A DNA stretch of 10,062 nt from Desulfobacteraceae bacterium (lineage in GTDB: Bacteria; Desulfobacterota; DSM-4660; Desulfatiglandales; Desulfatiglandaceae), in assembly GCA_030642205.1 (NCBI GenBank), contig DAOWOF010000065.1:1-10062 (forward strand), in the 5' to 3' direction. The first letter of the stretch is position 1. The number at the start of each line of letters is the position of its first letter. Both the position numbers and the translations under genes were made by a program. The notes below the pieces were generated by a model, which made no database searches, was not told where the DNA came from, and saw only the letters and a program-made list of their open reading frames with translations. This document shows, piece after piece, positions 1 through 7,579 of the stretch.

Positions 1-222
1 AAGGAAAAGAGGATCTATGATGATGTACTGTTCTATTCAGGATACTTGAAGGTAGCCAATAAGCGAATAGCAGTAATTAATGGTGCGGAGTATCAGGTTG
101 GAGAAGCAATAAAAGAAGGTGGCTATATCGTCAGGAAAATTACTCCGAATCACATCAATCTGGAAGGTGACGGGAAAGAGATCAGGACAATTCAAATAGC
201 AGACAAATTAAAAGTAAATTAA
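1..222 (+). CDS. 3' end of GspB/PilP/MshK-like periplasmic pilus protein (partial)
   Basis: The frame is open from the first base to a TAA at 220-222, giving 73 residues of a C-terminus; the start lies outside the window. The visible part has a short beta-rich domain: SGYLKVANKRIAVINGAEYQ, then VGEAIKEGGYIVRKI and NHINLEGDGKEI. The pattern of 'variable ... A.ING..y..Ge.i..g..v..I....v.l...gk.i' resembles the small periplasmic domains of GspB, PilP and MshK, which link the inner-membrane apparatus to the secretin. The gene lies 30 bases upstream of the secretin gene, the position of mshK relative to mshL in Vibrio MSHA clusters. The existence of the coding region is fairly sure; the family is inferred from weak pattern similarity plus position, and it could be another PilP/GspC-like connector. 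Confidence 0.65.
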   Translation, partial: KEKRIYDDVLFYSGYLKVANKRIAVINGAEYQVGEAIKEGGYIVRKITPNHINLEGDGKEIRTIQIADKLKVN

Positions 223-252
223 TTTTATCTTATACATTTAATAGGGTGCAAT

Positions 253-1851
253 ATGAAATCTAAGAAATTAATTGCAAGAGGATTAATGGGGCCTTTTTGC
301 GTCATGATTATTTCAATCATGGCTTGTTCGGGAGTCAATAAAGAGACCAAAACTCCATTTTTTGATAAATGGAGGATCAAGGCCGAGGAATCTAAAGGAT
401 TTTCACCTCCTGCAAGCACTCCTGTTCTTGATGAGCATAAAAAAGCAATTGATCGGATGGAAACACCCTCAGAGATCGAGAAGGATCCCGAGCCCACCAT
501 GTCTAAAGCCAAAGTAACCCTTGACATGTATGACACTGAAATAAATGTGGTGTTGCGCACCCTGGCCAAAGCAATTAATCAGAGCATCATGATTAATGAA
601 TCAGTTAAGGGCACAATCAATGTAAATGCGACAAATGAACCATGGGATCATGTCTTTTTGGGCGTGTTACGCACCTCCGGGCTGACCTATGGCTGGGTAG
701 GAAATATCATCAGGATCAAAACCCTTGATGATATGAATCTCGATTGGAAACTAAAAGAGACCTTATTGCAACAAAAACAATTACAATTGAGATTGAAGAA
801 TGTCACCCCATTTGGCAGCAAAATAATCAAGGTTAAATATGCTGATGCCAAAAACCTTAAGGCCATAATTACTCAAATGTTAACCCAGACGAGTAATAAA
901 GAAGGAAAACATGCCCCTGGCCAAATGGCTTCAGTGGTAGTGGACAAACATAATAACGCGCTTATCATTCATGCCAACCAGCAAGATATCAGCAAAGTAA
1001 TCACTATGGTCAATAAACTGGATATACCCACACCTCAAATACTGATCAAGGCTCAAATTGTTGAAGCAAACAGTGATACTGCCAGAGACCTGGGGATTCA
1101 GTGGGGAGGACTCTACAAGCATGCAAGCGGAGGAAAAAATTCCTGGATAACACCTGGGGCCAACAGCACAGGAATTACGGGACAAACCCTGGACCAGGTG
1201 CTTAGTCCAACTTCCGGCATGGCTGCCAGTTTTCCGGCGGATCTCAGCTCCGGCGCAGGCCTTACAATTGGCTATATTGCAGAAAAACTGGGAGGCCACT
1301 TGCTTTCAGCCCAGCTTTCAGCCCTGCAAAGTGAAGGGAAAATACATATCCTGTCAAGCCCTTCCATTACAACCCTTGATAATCAAACTGCCAGAATTGA
1401 AAGCGGTAAAGATGTTCCTTTTCAAACAGTGGAAGACCAGGAAGTACAAATTGAATGGAAAAAGGCAGTCCTGAGCCTTGAAGTGACACCCCATGTAATT
1501 GATGGAAAGATTCTCAAGATGAGTATAAAAACCCATAAGGATGAACTCGATTTTACAAATACTGTCGAGGGAAATCCTACTATTGTTACCAAAAGCGCCG
1601 AAACCAACATAATCCTGTTTAATGGTGAAACTACTGTAATTGGTGGGTTGAGTAAAGAAAAAAAGAGCAGTGGAAATGCAGGGATTCCCTGGCTAAAGGA
1701 AATCCCTGGTTTAAGCTGGCTCTTTAAAAGCACCAACAGACAGCTGGAAATGGAGGAGGTCTTGATCTTTATCACGCCCTATATCCTCGAGGAAAAGGTA
1801 ATTGGTGCCAGACATGATGATCGGACTGGCAATACGATAAGCTCTAAATAG
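253..1851 (+). CDS. mshL: MSHA-type pilus secretin MshL, outer-membrane lipoprotein
   Basis: This 532-residue protein should form the outer-membrane ring through which the pilus leaves the cell. It begins with a lipoprotein signal: positive MKSKK, a hydrophobic stretch, and lipobox IMAC with Cys25, so it is probably lipidated. Residues about 86-157 form an N0/STN-type domain (VTLDMYDTEINVVLRTLAKA). Residues about 188-260 form a secretin N-domain (IIKVKYADAKNLKAIITQML ... ALIIHANQQDI). The beta-barrel secretin domain runs from about 262 to 512, with IHILSSPSITTLDNQTARI at 364-382, VIGGL at 462-466, IPWLKEIPGLSWLF at 478-491 and the terminal VLIFITPYI. Length and order fit MshL/PilQ/GspD; the short N-terminal part fits MshL best. 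The ATG is preceded by a modest TAGGG at 242-246. The mshM-like gene follows after 35 bases, suggesting one operon. Confidence 0.93.
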   Translation: MKSKKLIARGLMGPFCVMIISIMACSGVNKETKTPFFDKWRIKAEESKGFSPPASTPVLDEHKKAIDRMETPSEIEKDPEPTMSKAKVTLDMYDTEINVVLRTLAKAINQSIMINESVKGTINVNATNEPWDHVFLGVLRTSGLTYGWVGNIIRIKTLDDMNLDWKLKETLLQQKQLQLRLKNVTPFGSKIIKVKYADAKNLKAIITQMLTQTSNKEGKHAPGQMASVVVDKHNNALIIHANQQDISKVITMVNKLDIPTPQILIKAQIVEANSDTARDLGIQWGGLYKHASGGKNSWITPGANSTGITGQTLDQVLSPTSGMAASFPADLSSGAGLTIGYIAEKLGGHLLSAQLSALQSEGKIHILSSPSITTLDNQTARIESGKDVPFQTVEDQEVQIEWKKAVLSLEVTPHVIDGKILKMSIKTHKDELDFTNTVEGNPTIVTKSAETNIILFNGETTVIGGLSKEKKSSGNAGIPWLKEIPGLSWLFKSTNRQLEMEEVLIFITPYILEEKVIGARHDDRTGNTISSK

Positions 1852-1886
1852 AATACAATTTTTTTAAGGACAGGTAATAATAATAA

Positions 1887-3554
1887 ATGGACTATTTCAG
1901 TATTTTAGATCTAAAAAATGAGCCCTTTTCCAACTCTCCCAGCCCGGAGCAGTTTTTTCCATCCAGGCAGCATGTAACCTGTCTTCAAAAACTGGAAATT
2001 GCCTTTCGTTTACGCCGGGGCCTCAATATAATTATAGGTGATGTCGGCACAGGCAAATCAACACTTTGTCGACAGTTGATTCGGGATCTGGCCTTGAAGG
2101 ATGTTTTTGAGACCCATTTGATACTCGACCCTGATTTTAACTCCCCAGGTGAATTTTTGAGTGTATTAGCCGAAATGCTTACAGGTATTCATCCTGCAGC
2201 GGATATCAATGAGTGGCAGTTAAAAGATCAGATAAAAAAATATCTCTTCCATAAAGGGGTGGATGAGCAAAAACTTGTGATTTTGATTATAGATGAAGGC
2301 CAGAAAATTCCACCCTATTGTCTGGAAATCCTGAGAGAATTACTTAATTTCGAGACAAATGAATATAAACTCCTGCAAATTGCCATTTTTGCCCAGACAG
2401 AATTTGAAGAGATTATCAGAAAGACTGAAAATTTTGCAGACCGGATCAATCTTTACTCTATATTAAAACCTCTTGGTTTTTCAGATACAATGGCAATGAT
2501 TAAATTCCGATTGAGAAAAGCAAGCAAATCAGGAGGAGCAAATTTTTTTTCTCTGCCTGCTTTTTGGGTAATCTTCCATTCCACAGGCGGGTACCCAAGA
2601 AAGATAGTAAACTTATGTCATAAGAGCCTTTTGGCCATGATTGTCCAGAATCGTCAAAAAGTTGGTTGGGCCTTGCTCCGTTCTTGCGCGAAAAGATCTT
2701 TTCCCAGGCAGACCAGAAGATTGACCCTGGGCCGGGGTATGGCATTAAGCTTTATCATGATAGTCTTGTTAATGGTGGTAGTGCGGCATGATCAATTATG
2801 GAATCTTTTGTCCGAAAGGAATATGCAGGATAATTTAATCGCAAAAGTAATTGATCTTCCTGAAAGGCTGGAGAATAAAGATATCAGCGAGAATTTAAAA
2901 ACAGTGAAAATTATCTCGCATAAACAGGAAATCGAACCCCTTTGCACAAAGGTAGAATTTAAAGCCCTTACTGAACCTGAAATTCATTCGTCTCATTCGG
3001 CCCTGGCAATCCTTGATGCCAAGGTTGTATCCGGGAAAGAAATCCCTCACCTGCTTGGTCAAGTGGCTCTTAAAAAAAAGGAGACCTTGGGGTGGATGAT
3101 AAACAGGATTTATGGAAACTTCAATCTCCAGAATCTCTATCTGGTAGAAAAGGCGAACCCTCATATATCTGATTCTGATATAATTGATGATGAAACCAAT
3201 ATCCTCTTTCCGCCTATCACGGTCAAAACCAGCCGACTTCACCAATACCTTTGGATAGAAATAGCAAATACAAGAAGTTTATCCAAGGCCTTTCAGGTTT
3301 TAAGATCTCACTCATCACGTAAAGAGCCAATCCGGATTATTCCATATTATAATAGCAGAGAGGGACTTCGTTTTTCCGTTATTTTTGAGACCTTTTTCAA
3401 GGATCAAAATTCTGCCAGAAACAAATTGGAAACCCTGTCTTCTGGTTTAATTAAGTCTTCTCTTATTCGTTCCGACTGGGACAGGGATACTATCTTTTTT
3501 TCCAATCCTTGTTTAGTAAAAACGAGTAAAAAACTTGTAATCGCGAGAAAATAA
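1887..3554 (+). CDS. mshM: ExeA/MshM-type AAA ATPase with transmembrane span and LysM-like plus SPOR-like tail
   Basis: This 555-residue protein begins YFSILDLKNEPFSNSPSPEQ, typical of ExeA/GspA/MshM ATPases. Walker A is GDVGTGKST at 51-59, Walker B is VILIIDE at 131-137, and R186 in FADRINL is a plausible arginine-finger region. A single hydrophobic segment (MALSFIMIVLLMVVV, 285-299) follows a basic stretch, so the ATPase would be cytoplasmic and the rest periplasmic. Residues about 395-445 (KETLGWMINRIYG ... YLVEKANPHI ... LFPPI) look like a LysM peptidoglycan-binding domain. Residues about 453-540 (YLWIEIANTRSLSKAFQVL ... GLRFSVIFETFFKD ... SARNKLETL) look like a SPOR domain. In Aeromonas, ExeA with ExeB helps the secretin assemble through peptidoglycan, and its C-terminus carries a peptidoglycan-binding domain. 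The same role here, for MshL, is inference. The ATPase call is firm; the tail domains are pattern-based. The stop is one base from the mshE start. Confidence 0.85.
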   Translation: MDYFSILDLKNEPFSNSPSPEQFFPSRQHVTCLQKLEIAFRLRRGLNIIIGDVGTGKSTLCRQLIRDLALKDVFETHLILDPDFNSPGEFLSVLAEMLTGIHPAADINEWQLKDQIKKYLFHKGVDEQKLVILIIDEGQKIPPYCLEILRELLNFETNEYKLLQIAIFAQTEFEEIIRKTENFADRINLYSILKPLGFSDTMAMIKFRLRKASKSGGANFFSLPAFWVIFHSTGGYPRKIVNLCHKSLLAMIVQNRQKVGWALLRSCAKRSFPRQTRRLTLGRGMALSFIMIVLLMVVVRHDQLWNLLSERNMQDNLIAKVIDLPERLENKDISENLKTVKIISHKQEIEPLCTKVEFKALTEPEIHSSHSALAILDAKVVSGKEIPHLLGQVALKKKETLGWMINRIYGNFNLQNLYLVEKANPHISDSDIIDDETNILFPPITVKTSRLHQYLWIEIANTRSLSKAFQVLRSHSSRKEPIRIIPYYNSREGLRFSVIFETFFKDQNSARNKLETLSSGLIKSSLIRSDWDRDTIFFSNPCLVKTSKKLVIARK

Positions 3555-3555
3555 A

Positions 3556-5259
3556 ATGGATACAAAGAAAAGACTGGGTGAGATGCTTATAGAAGGTGGG
3601 TTGATCACAGAGGATCAGCTGAGCAAGGCGCTGATAGATCAGAGAAAGTCCGGATTACAGCTCGGTAAATTTCTTGTCAGAGAAGGGATTGTACTGGAAG
3701 ATCAAATTGTTGAACTTGTTTGCGCGCAGTTAAACTTGAATAAGTATCATGTCAGGAACTACCCGCTGGACATGAATCTTAATGATGTGATCCCGGCCGA
3801 TATTGCTGCCAAATATGAAGTCATTCCTCTTAAAAAAAATGATTTTTTAATCACCCTGGCCATGATGAATCCTATGGATATCAAATCACTGGACGCAATC
3901 GAGGTCTTTGTCAATAAAGAGGTGGAAACGGTCATGTGTACCGAACAGGAATTTAACCACCTCTACGCGACTATTTACGGTAGTCATTCCAAGCTTGATG
4001 ATCTGGTAGATGATATCCAGACTGCAAATGATATAGCCGAAGAAGATAAAACAGGTCGCTCTGAAGATGTTGATGTAAAAAATTATGAAGATCTGCTGGA
4101 TGAGGCCCCGGTTATCCGCCTGGTTAATTCTATCCTTGCCCAGGCTGTGCGGGACAAGGCAAGCGATGTGCATATCAGCCCGGAGAAGGATCATGTCCAG
4201 GCCAGATTCCGGATAGACGGAAAGCTGGTTGAAGTGCCTGCTCCGCCCAAGAATCTGGTCATACCTCTTATCTCCAGATTCAAGCTCCTGGCTGATATGG
4301 ATATTGCTTCTTCCAGGATTCCCCAGGACGGTCGATTTACCGTGAAATTAAAGGAAAAGGAGATAAACATCCGGGCCTCTGTCCTGCCAACCATCTATGG
4401 CGAGAACCTGGTATTGCGTTTGCTTGATACAAGTGAAGGGATTTTTTCATTAAAAGACCTGGGCATGGGAGAAAAGGACAGGAGCAAGATAAACGACATG
4501 ATCGAAAGGCCCTATGGCATGATCCTTAGCACAGGGCCTACCGGATCCGGAAAAAGCACATCTCTTTATTCCATACTCAAAAAAATAAATACACCGGATG
4601 TCAATATTATAACTCTTGAAGATCCGGTGGAATACAGGATGAAAGGTATCCGGCAGGTGCAATTAAATCAAAAGGCCGGTATGACTTTCGCGGGCGGGCT
4701 GAGATCAATTCTGCGCCAGGATCCTGATGTCATTATGGTAGGCGAAATCAGAGATGCGGAAACAGCGAGCATTGCCGTTCAGGCAGCCATGACCGGGCAC
4801 AGGGTCTTAAGTACGGTCCATACCAATGACGCTGCAGGCGCGATCACCCGCTTTCTGGATATGGGTATTGAGCCTTTTCTGGTGGCCACTGTTATGCTGG
4901 CTTCTATCGCGCAGCGTCTTGTAAGAAGAGTCTGCCCAAGCTGCAGGATTCCCTATGATCCGCCTGTCTCAGCGCTTAAGCAATGGGGGCTGGATAAGCT
5001 GGAAAAAACCAGTTTCATGAAAGGCAAAGGCTGCCCTGATTGTATGAATACCGGCTATAAAGGACGCACAGGCATTTATGAAGTGCTTATTATCGACAGC
5101 ATGGTTCAGGAAATGATTTTAAATAGGAGTTCCGCCCAGAAAATCTCCCAGGCAGCCATTGAGGCAGGAACCCTCCGGACCCTCAGAAGAGATGCCGCTG
5201 ACAAGGCTGTCAAGGGGGAGACTACTCTGGAAGAAGCCATGTCATCGGTTGTTGTTTAA
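3556..5259 (+). CDS. mshE: MSHA-type pilus assembly ATPase MshE (GspE/PilB family) with c-di-GMP-binding MshEN domain
   Basis: This 567-residue cytoplasmic hexameric ATPase powers pilus extension. The MshEN domain occupies about 1-142. Its first half reads RLGEMLIEGGLITEDQLSKA from residue 6, and the second copy reads LGKFLVREGIVLEDQIVELV from residue 36, matching the paired 24-residue c-di-GMP-binding motifs known for this domain. After an acidic linker (about 147-180) comes the T2SS E catalytic core: DEAPVIRLVNSILAQAV from 182, Walker A GPTGSGKST at 327-335, the Asp-box region with LEDPVEY at 354-360, Walker B region DPDVIMVGEIRD at 389-400 and His-box GHRVLSTVHTND at 414-425. The zinc-binding tetracysteine is complete: C460, C463, C493 and C496. 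No key residue is missing. The start ATG lies one base after the preceding stop, so translational coupling is likely. PilB is the alternative name; the MSHA context favours MshE. Confidence 0.95.
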   Translation: MDTKKRLGEMLIEGGLITEDQLSKALIDQRKSGLQLGKFLVREGIVLEDQIVELVCAQLNLNKYHVRNYPLDMNLNDVIPADIAAKYEVIPLKKNDFLITLAMMNPMDIKSLDAIEVFVNKEVETVMCTEQEFNHLYATIYGSHSKLDDLVDDIQTANDIAEEDKTGRSEDVDVKNYEDLLDEAPVIRLVNSILAQAVRDKASDVHISPEKDHVQARFRIDGKLVEVPAPPKNLVIPLISRFKLLADMDIASSRIPQDGRFTVKLKEKEINIRASVLPTIYGENLVLRLLDTSEGIFSLKDLGMGEKDRSKINDMIERPYGMILSTGPTGSGKSTSLYSILKKINTPDVNIITLEDPVEYRMKGIRQVQLNQKAGMTFAGGLRSILRQDPDVIMVGEIRDAETASIAVQAAMTGHRVLSTVHTNDAAGAITRFLDMGIEPFLVATVMLASIAQRLVRRVCPSCRIPYDPPVSALKQWGLDKLEKTSFMKGKGCPDCMNTGYKGRTGIYEVLIIDSMVQEMILNRSSAQKISQAAIEAGTLRTLRRDAADKAVKGETTLEEAMSSVVV

Positions 5260-5261
5260 GG

Positions 5262-5267
5262 AAGGAG
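5262..5267 (+). promoter_or_regulatory. Ribosome binding site of mshG
   Basis: AAGGAG lies just after the mshE stop and 10 bases before the mshG ATG. It supports that start and independent initiation within a continuous transcript. Confidence 0.65.
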
Positions 5268-5277
5268 CCAAAGCATA

Positions 5278-6498
5278 ATGATCACATATCATTACAAGGC
5301 CATTGATGAAAATGGAGCTAAAAAAAATGGTCAACTGGAGGCTGAATCAAGTGAAATGGCAGCCAGTCTCTTGCTATCCAGGGGATATATTCCTTCCCGG
5401 ATATCAGAAGAAAGCAGCGCCGCGTCCGGAAGTTTTCTTGAATATATCAAGGGTTTCATAAATCCAATAAAGACCTCTGAATTAATTCTTTTTACCAAAC
5501 AGTTCAAGACTCTTTTCAAGGCGGGTGTATCTATACGGCAACTTTTACTGGTACTGGAAACACAGACCGAAAATCTGAAATTAAAAAAGATATTGCGAGA
5601 TCTATCCAAGGATATAAATAACGGATTAAGTCTTGAAGAGGCCATGGGCAAGCATCCCAAGGTTTTTTCATCCCTCTATGTCAGCATGGTTGAAGCGGGC
5701 ACAGCCAGTGGATCTCTGCCTGCTGTCCTGGAACGATTGACCCATATCCTGGAACATGAGCATAAGATGAAAAGTGATATCAAAGCAGCTATTCAATACC
5801 CTGCTTTTGTTCTCTCCTTTTTGGTTGTGGCCTTTATTGTACTCCTTACTTTTGTTATCCCAAAATTCTCCAAGGTATTCCTTGATTCCGGAATCGATCT
5901 GCCCCTGCCGACACTGGTATGTATCGGTCTTAATCATTTTTTATCTGATTACTGGTATCTAATACTGGGAGGCGTGATTATTGCAGGAGTGTCTTTATAC
6001 CTGGCCTTGAAAAATGAAAAGGGCAGATTTTTTCTGGATACTTTTTTATTAAAGGTTCCTGTCATTGGCCCTTTGTTAACCAAGACAGCCATGGCACGCT
6101 TCGCAAGCATAGGATCCATTCTTCAAGCCAGCGGGATTTCAATTCTGGAAGCAATGAATATCCTGTCAGGTGTAATAGGAAATGCTGCCATTGAACGCCA
6201 ATTTGTGAAAATAAGCGAGAATCTGCGGGAAGGGAAGGGCATTGCCGCTCCCTTAAAGGAAGCGGGATATTTTCCACCCATGTTAGTCAATATGGTTGCC
6301 ATTGGAGAGGAATCAGGCAATCTGGATGAAATGCTCAGTGAGGTTGCGGTCCATTATGACGCAGAGGTGGAATTTTCAATGAAACAGATGTCAGATGCCA
6401 TCGGACCCGTGCTTACAGTCGGGTTGGCCTGTGTGATCGGTTTTTTTGCTTTGGCTATTTTTCTTCCCATGTGGGATCTGACTCAGATGGTTAAATAA
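5278..6498 (+). CDS. mshG: MSHA-type inner-membrane platform protein MshG (GspF/PilC family)
   Basis: This 406-residue polytopic membrane protein is the platform that couples MshE to pilin extraction from the membrane. It opens with YHYKAIDENGAKKNGQLEA, the usual GspF/PilC N-terminus. Two T2SSF repeats are visible, about 70-193 (LFTKQFKTLFKAGVSIRQLL ... VEAGTASGSLPAVLERL) and about 273-395 (RFASIGSILQASGISILEAM ... IGEESGNLDEML). Three membrane spans are predicted at about 175-194, 226-243 and 376-396, with the conserved ending ALAIFLPMWDLTQMV. Length and topology are normal for the family. It lies 18 bases after mshE and is followed directly by a perfect hairpin that separates the machinery genes from the pilin genes. 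Confidence 0.95.
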   Translation: MITYHYKAIDENGAKKNGQLEAESSEMAASLLLSRGYIPSRISEESSAASGSFLEYIKGFINPIKTSELILFTKQFKTLFKAGVSIRQLLLVLETQTENLKLKKILRDLSKDINNGLSLEEAMGKHPKVFSSLYVSMVEAGTASGSLPAVLERLTHILEHEHKMKSDIKAAIQYPAFVLSFLVVAFIVLLTFVIPKFSKVFLDSGIDLPLPTLVCIGLNHFLSDYWYLILGGVIIAGVSLYLALKNEKGRFFLDTFLLKVPVIGPLLTKTAMARFASIGSILQASGISILEAMNILSGVIGNAAIERQFVKISENLREGKGIAAPLKEAGYFPPMLVNMVAIGEESGNLDEMLSEVAVHYDAEVEFSMKQMSDAIGPVLTVGLACVIGFFALAIFLPMWDLTQMVK

Positions 6499-6532
6499 TG
6501 CCTGAACGAAAACTGTCTTTTTCGTTCAGGCA
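6499..6532 (+). other. Perfect 14-bp hairpin between mshG and the pilin gene
   Basis: The arms 6499-6512 (TGCCTGAACGAAAA) and 6519-6532 are exact reverse complements, with a 6-base loop at 6513-6518. It begins at the base after the mshG stop. There is no T-run after it on either strand, so it does not look like a classical intrinsic terminator. Possible roles are partial termination, mRNA processing or stabilisation that lets the pilin be expressed at a different level from the machinery, or a copy of a dispersed genomic hairpin repeat (see the degraded look-alike at 8005-8040). Confidence 0.7.
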
Positions 6533-6547
6533 GTGTTGAAGTGAGAT

Positions 6548-6583
6548 TAGTTTGAATTTGGATTAAACTATAATAATTTTTTT
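6548..6583 (+). terminator. Weak stem-loop followed by a T-run just before the pilin gene
   Basis: TAGTTTGA (6548-6555) can pair with TTAAACTA (6563-6570) through one G-T pair, leaving a 7-base loop, and a run of seven T bases lies at 6577-6583. The T-run starts six bases beyond the stem, and the stem is A+T-rich, so a terminator or attenuator is only a weak possibility. It directly abuts the pilin ribosome binding site. Confidence 0.2.
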
Positions 6584-6589
6584 GGAGGA
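6584..6589 (+). promoter_or_regulatory. Strong ribosome binding site of the major pilin gene
   Basis: GGAGGA ends five bases before the ATG at 6595. It is the strongest Shine-Dalgarno match in front of any gene in the window, consistent with a highly expressed major pilin. Confidence 0.75.
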
Positions 6590-6594
6590 TTAGC

Positions 6595-7005
6595 ATGGTA
6601 AAAAGAAATATTTTTATCAAAAATGAACAAGGTTTTACCCTGATTGAAATCATTGCGGTATTGATTATCATGGGTATCCTGGCGGCAGTGGCTGTGCCAA
6701 AATATTTTGCCTTGACAGTCCAGGCGGAAACAAAAGAGGCGGAAGCCGTTTCTGCGGAGATTCAGGCCAGGGCAAATAATTACTTTGCCCAGCGGCTGCT
6801 GTCAGGTTCAGGCACTGTAGCTGCCGCCGGCAATGCAACCTGGCTAAGCAATATCGGAGGCCTCCCTGTGGCCGCTGATTTTGCTAACTGGATTGTTGCT
6901 GCCTCTAGTCTTACCAAAACAGCAGGAGGCCATATATATACAATTTCAGTATTAACTCAAATGGCTGCCGATGCTCCGGCCAAGATACAACTGGTACAAA
7001 GCTGA
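6595..7005 (+). CDS. Type IV prepilin, probable major pilin (MshA/PilE-like)
   Basis: This 136-residue protein has a classical class III signal: a 13-residue leader with several basic residues ending in Gly13, followed by FTLIEIIAVLIIMGILAAVA. Glu at mature position 5 is present, and PKYFAL follows at the end of the exposed helix. Prepilin peptidase cleavage would leave a 123-residue pilin. The globular part is short and Ala-rich, with no cysteine at all, so the C-terminal disulphide loop of many major pilins is absent. It is the first pilin gene after the machinery and has the strongest ribosome binding site, which argues for the major subunit. A minor-pilin role (MshB-like) cannot be excluded. 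Confidence 0.88.
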   Translation: MVKRNIFIKNEQGFTLIEIIAVLIIMGILAAVAVPKYFALTVQAETKEAEAVSAEIQARANNYFAQRLLSGSGTVAAAGNATWLSNIGGLPVAADFANWIVAASSLTKTAGGHIYTISVLTQMAADAPAKIQLVQS

Positions 7006-7051
7006 TCCTGATAATAGTTTTAATTATACCAGAATAAAATGTTTATCCTCC

Positions 7052-7090
7052 TGTCTGATGATACTTCCCTGAAAGAACTATCATCAGACA
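7052..7090 (+). other. 12-bp hairpin after the pilin gene, followed by an A-run
   Basis: The arms 7052-7063 (TGTCTGATGATA) and 7079-7090 are exact reverse complements, with a 15-base loop. The + strand continues with A bases rather than T, so it is not a standard intrinsic terminator on either strand. Its position after a probable major pilin gene suits an mRNA 3'-end stabiliser or a processing site that lowers downstream minor pilin expression; this is inference. Confidence 0.55.
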
Positions 7091-7105
7091 AAAAAAATAT
7101 TGCTG

Positions 7106-7579
7106 ATGATTGAATATAAGCCAAAAAAGAATATCAAGGGCTTTACAATGCTGGAAATCATTATAGTCCTGATTCTTGTCGGCATTGTCAGCGCGATTAT
7201 TGTCTCCGGAATCAAACCAAGCAATATTGACCTTGAAACCGGGACCCTAGTAATTAAATCCCGCCTGCGCTACGCCCAGACCAGGGCAATGAATTCTGAT
7301 TCTATTTGGGGCATTTATATAAATAATAATACCTATACCCTTTTTAATAACGGCAGCATTGCCAACACGATTAAATTTCCTGAAGAATCAACCGCTATCA
7401 TCAACCTGCCTTCCGGTATCACTGTAGCCAACGGTACGATATCCTTTGATTCCTGGGGCAAACCGTATACGGACGCCGCCGGTACAAGCATTCAGGCAAA
7501 TGATCGTACACTGACTGTCTCAATTGGCGCTGATACCAAATCTATTATTATCACCAAAAACACAGGGTTTATCCAATGA
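7106..7579 (+). CDS. MshC/GspH-like minor type IV prepilin
   Basis: The 157-residue product starts MIEYKPKKNIKG and continues FTMLEIIIVLILVGIVSAII, a clear class III signal with Gly12 before the mature Phe and Glu at mature position 5. The region RLRYAQTRAMNSDSIWGIYI is typical of GspH/FimT/MshC minor pseudopilins, and ISFDSWGKPY near residue 115 recalls the 'FDslGrP' segment of MshC. I chose ATG 7106 over the in-frame TTG at 7100, because neither has a good ribosome binding site and the ATG gives a normal leader. It would act at the pilus tip or in the priming complex. The stop overlaps the next start in ATGA. Confidence 0.85.
   Translation: MIEYKPKKNIKGFTMLEIIIVLILVGIVSAIIVSGIKPSNIDLETGTLVIKSRLRYAQTRAMNSDSIWGIYINNNTYTLFNNGSIANTIKFPEESTAIINLPSGITVANGTISFDSWGKPYTDAAGTSIQANDRTLTVSIGADTKSIIITKNTGFIQ

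Noticed and set aside
931..1299. Minus-strand reading frame of 122 codons inside mshL
   Set aside because: It lies wholly within a well-supported secretin gene, has no recognisable motif, and is a shadow frame. The other minus-strand frames inside mshM, mshE and mshG are rejected on the same grounds.
6569..6574. TATAAT as a pilin promoter -10 box
   Set aside because: No acceptable -35 element lies 16-18 bases upstream, and the implied leader would be only about 13 bases. The match may be chance in an A+T-rich spacer.
6499..6594. c-di-GMP (GEMM) riboswitch before the pilin gene
   Set aside because: GEMM riboswitches occur before pilin genes in some deltaproteobacteria, but none of the conserved GEMM core (for example a GCACAGGGCAAACC-like stretch) is seen here.
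7100..7105. TTG at 7100 as start of the MshC-like gene
   Set aside because: ATG at 7106 is six bases downstream, gives a normal prepilin leader, and TTG has no better ribosome binding site.
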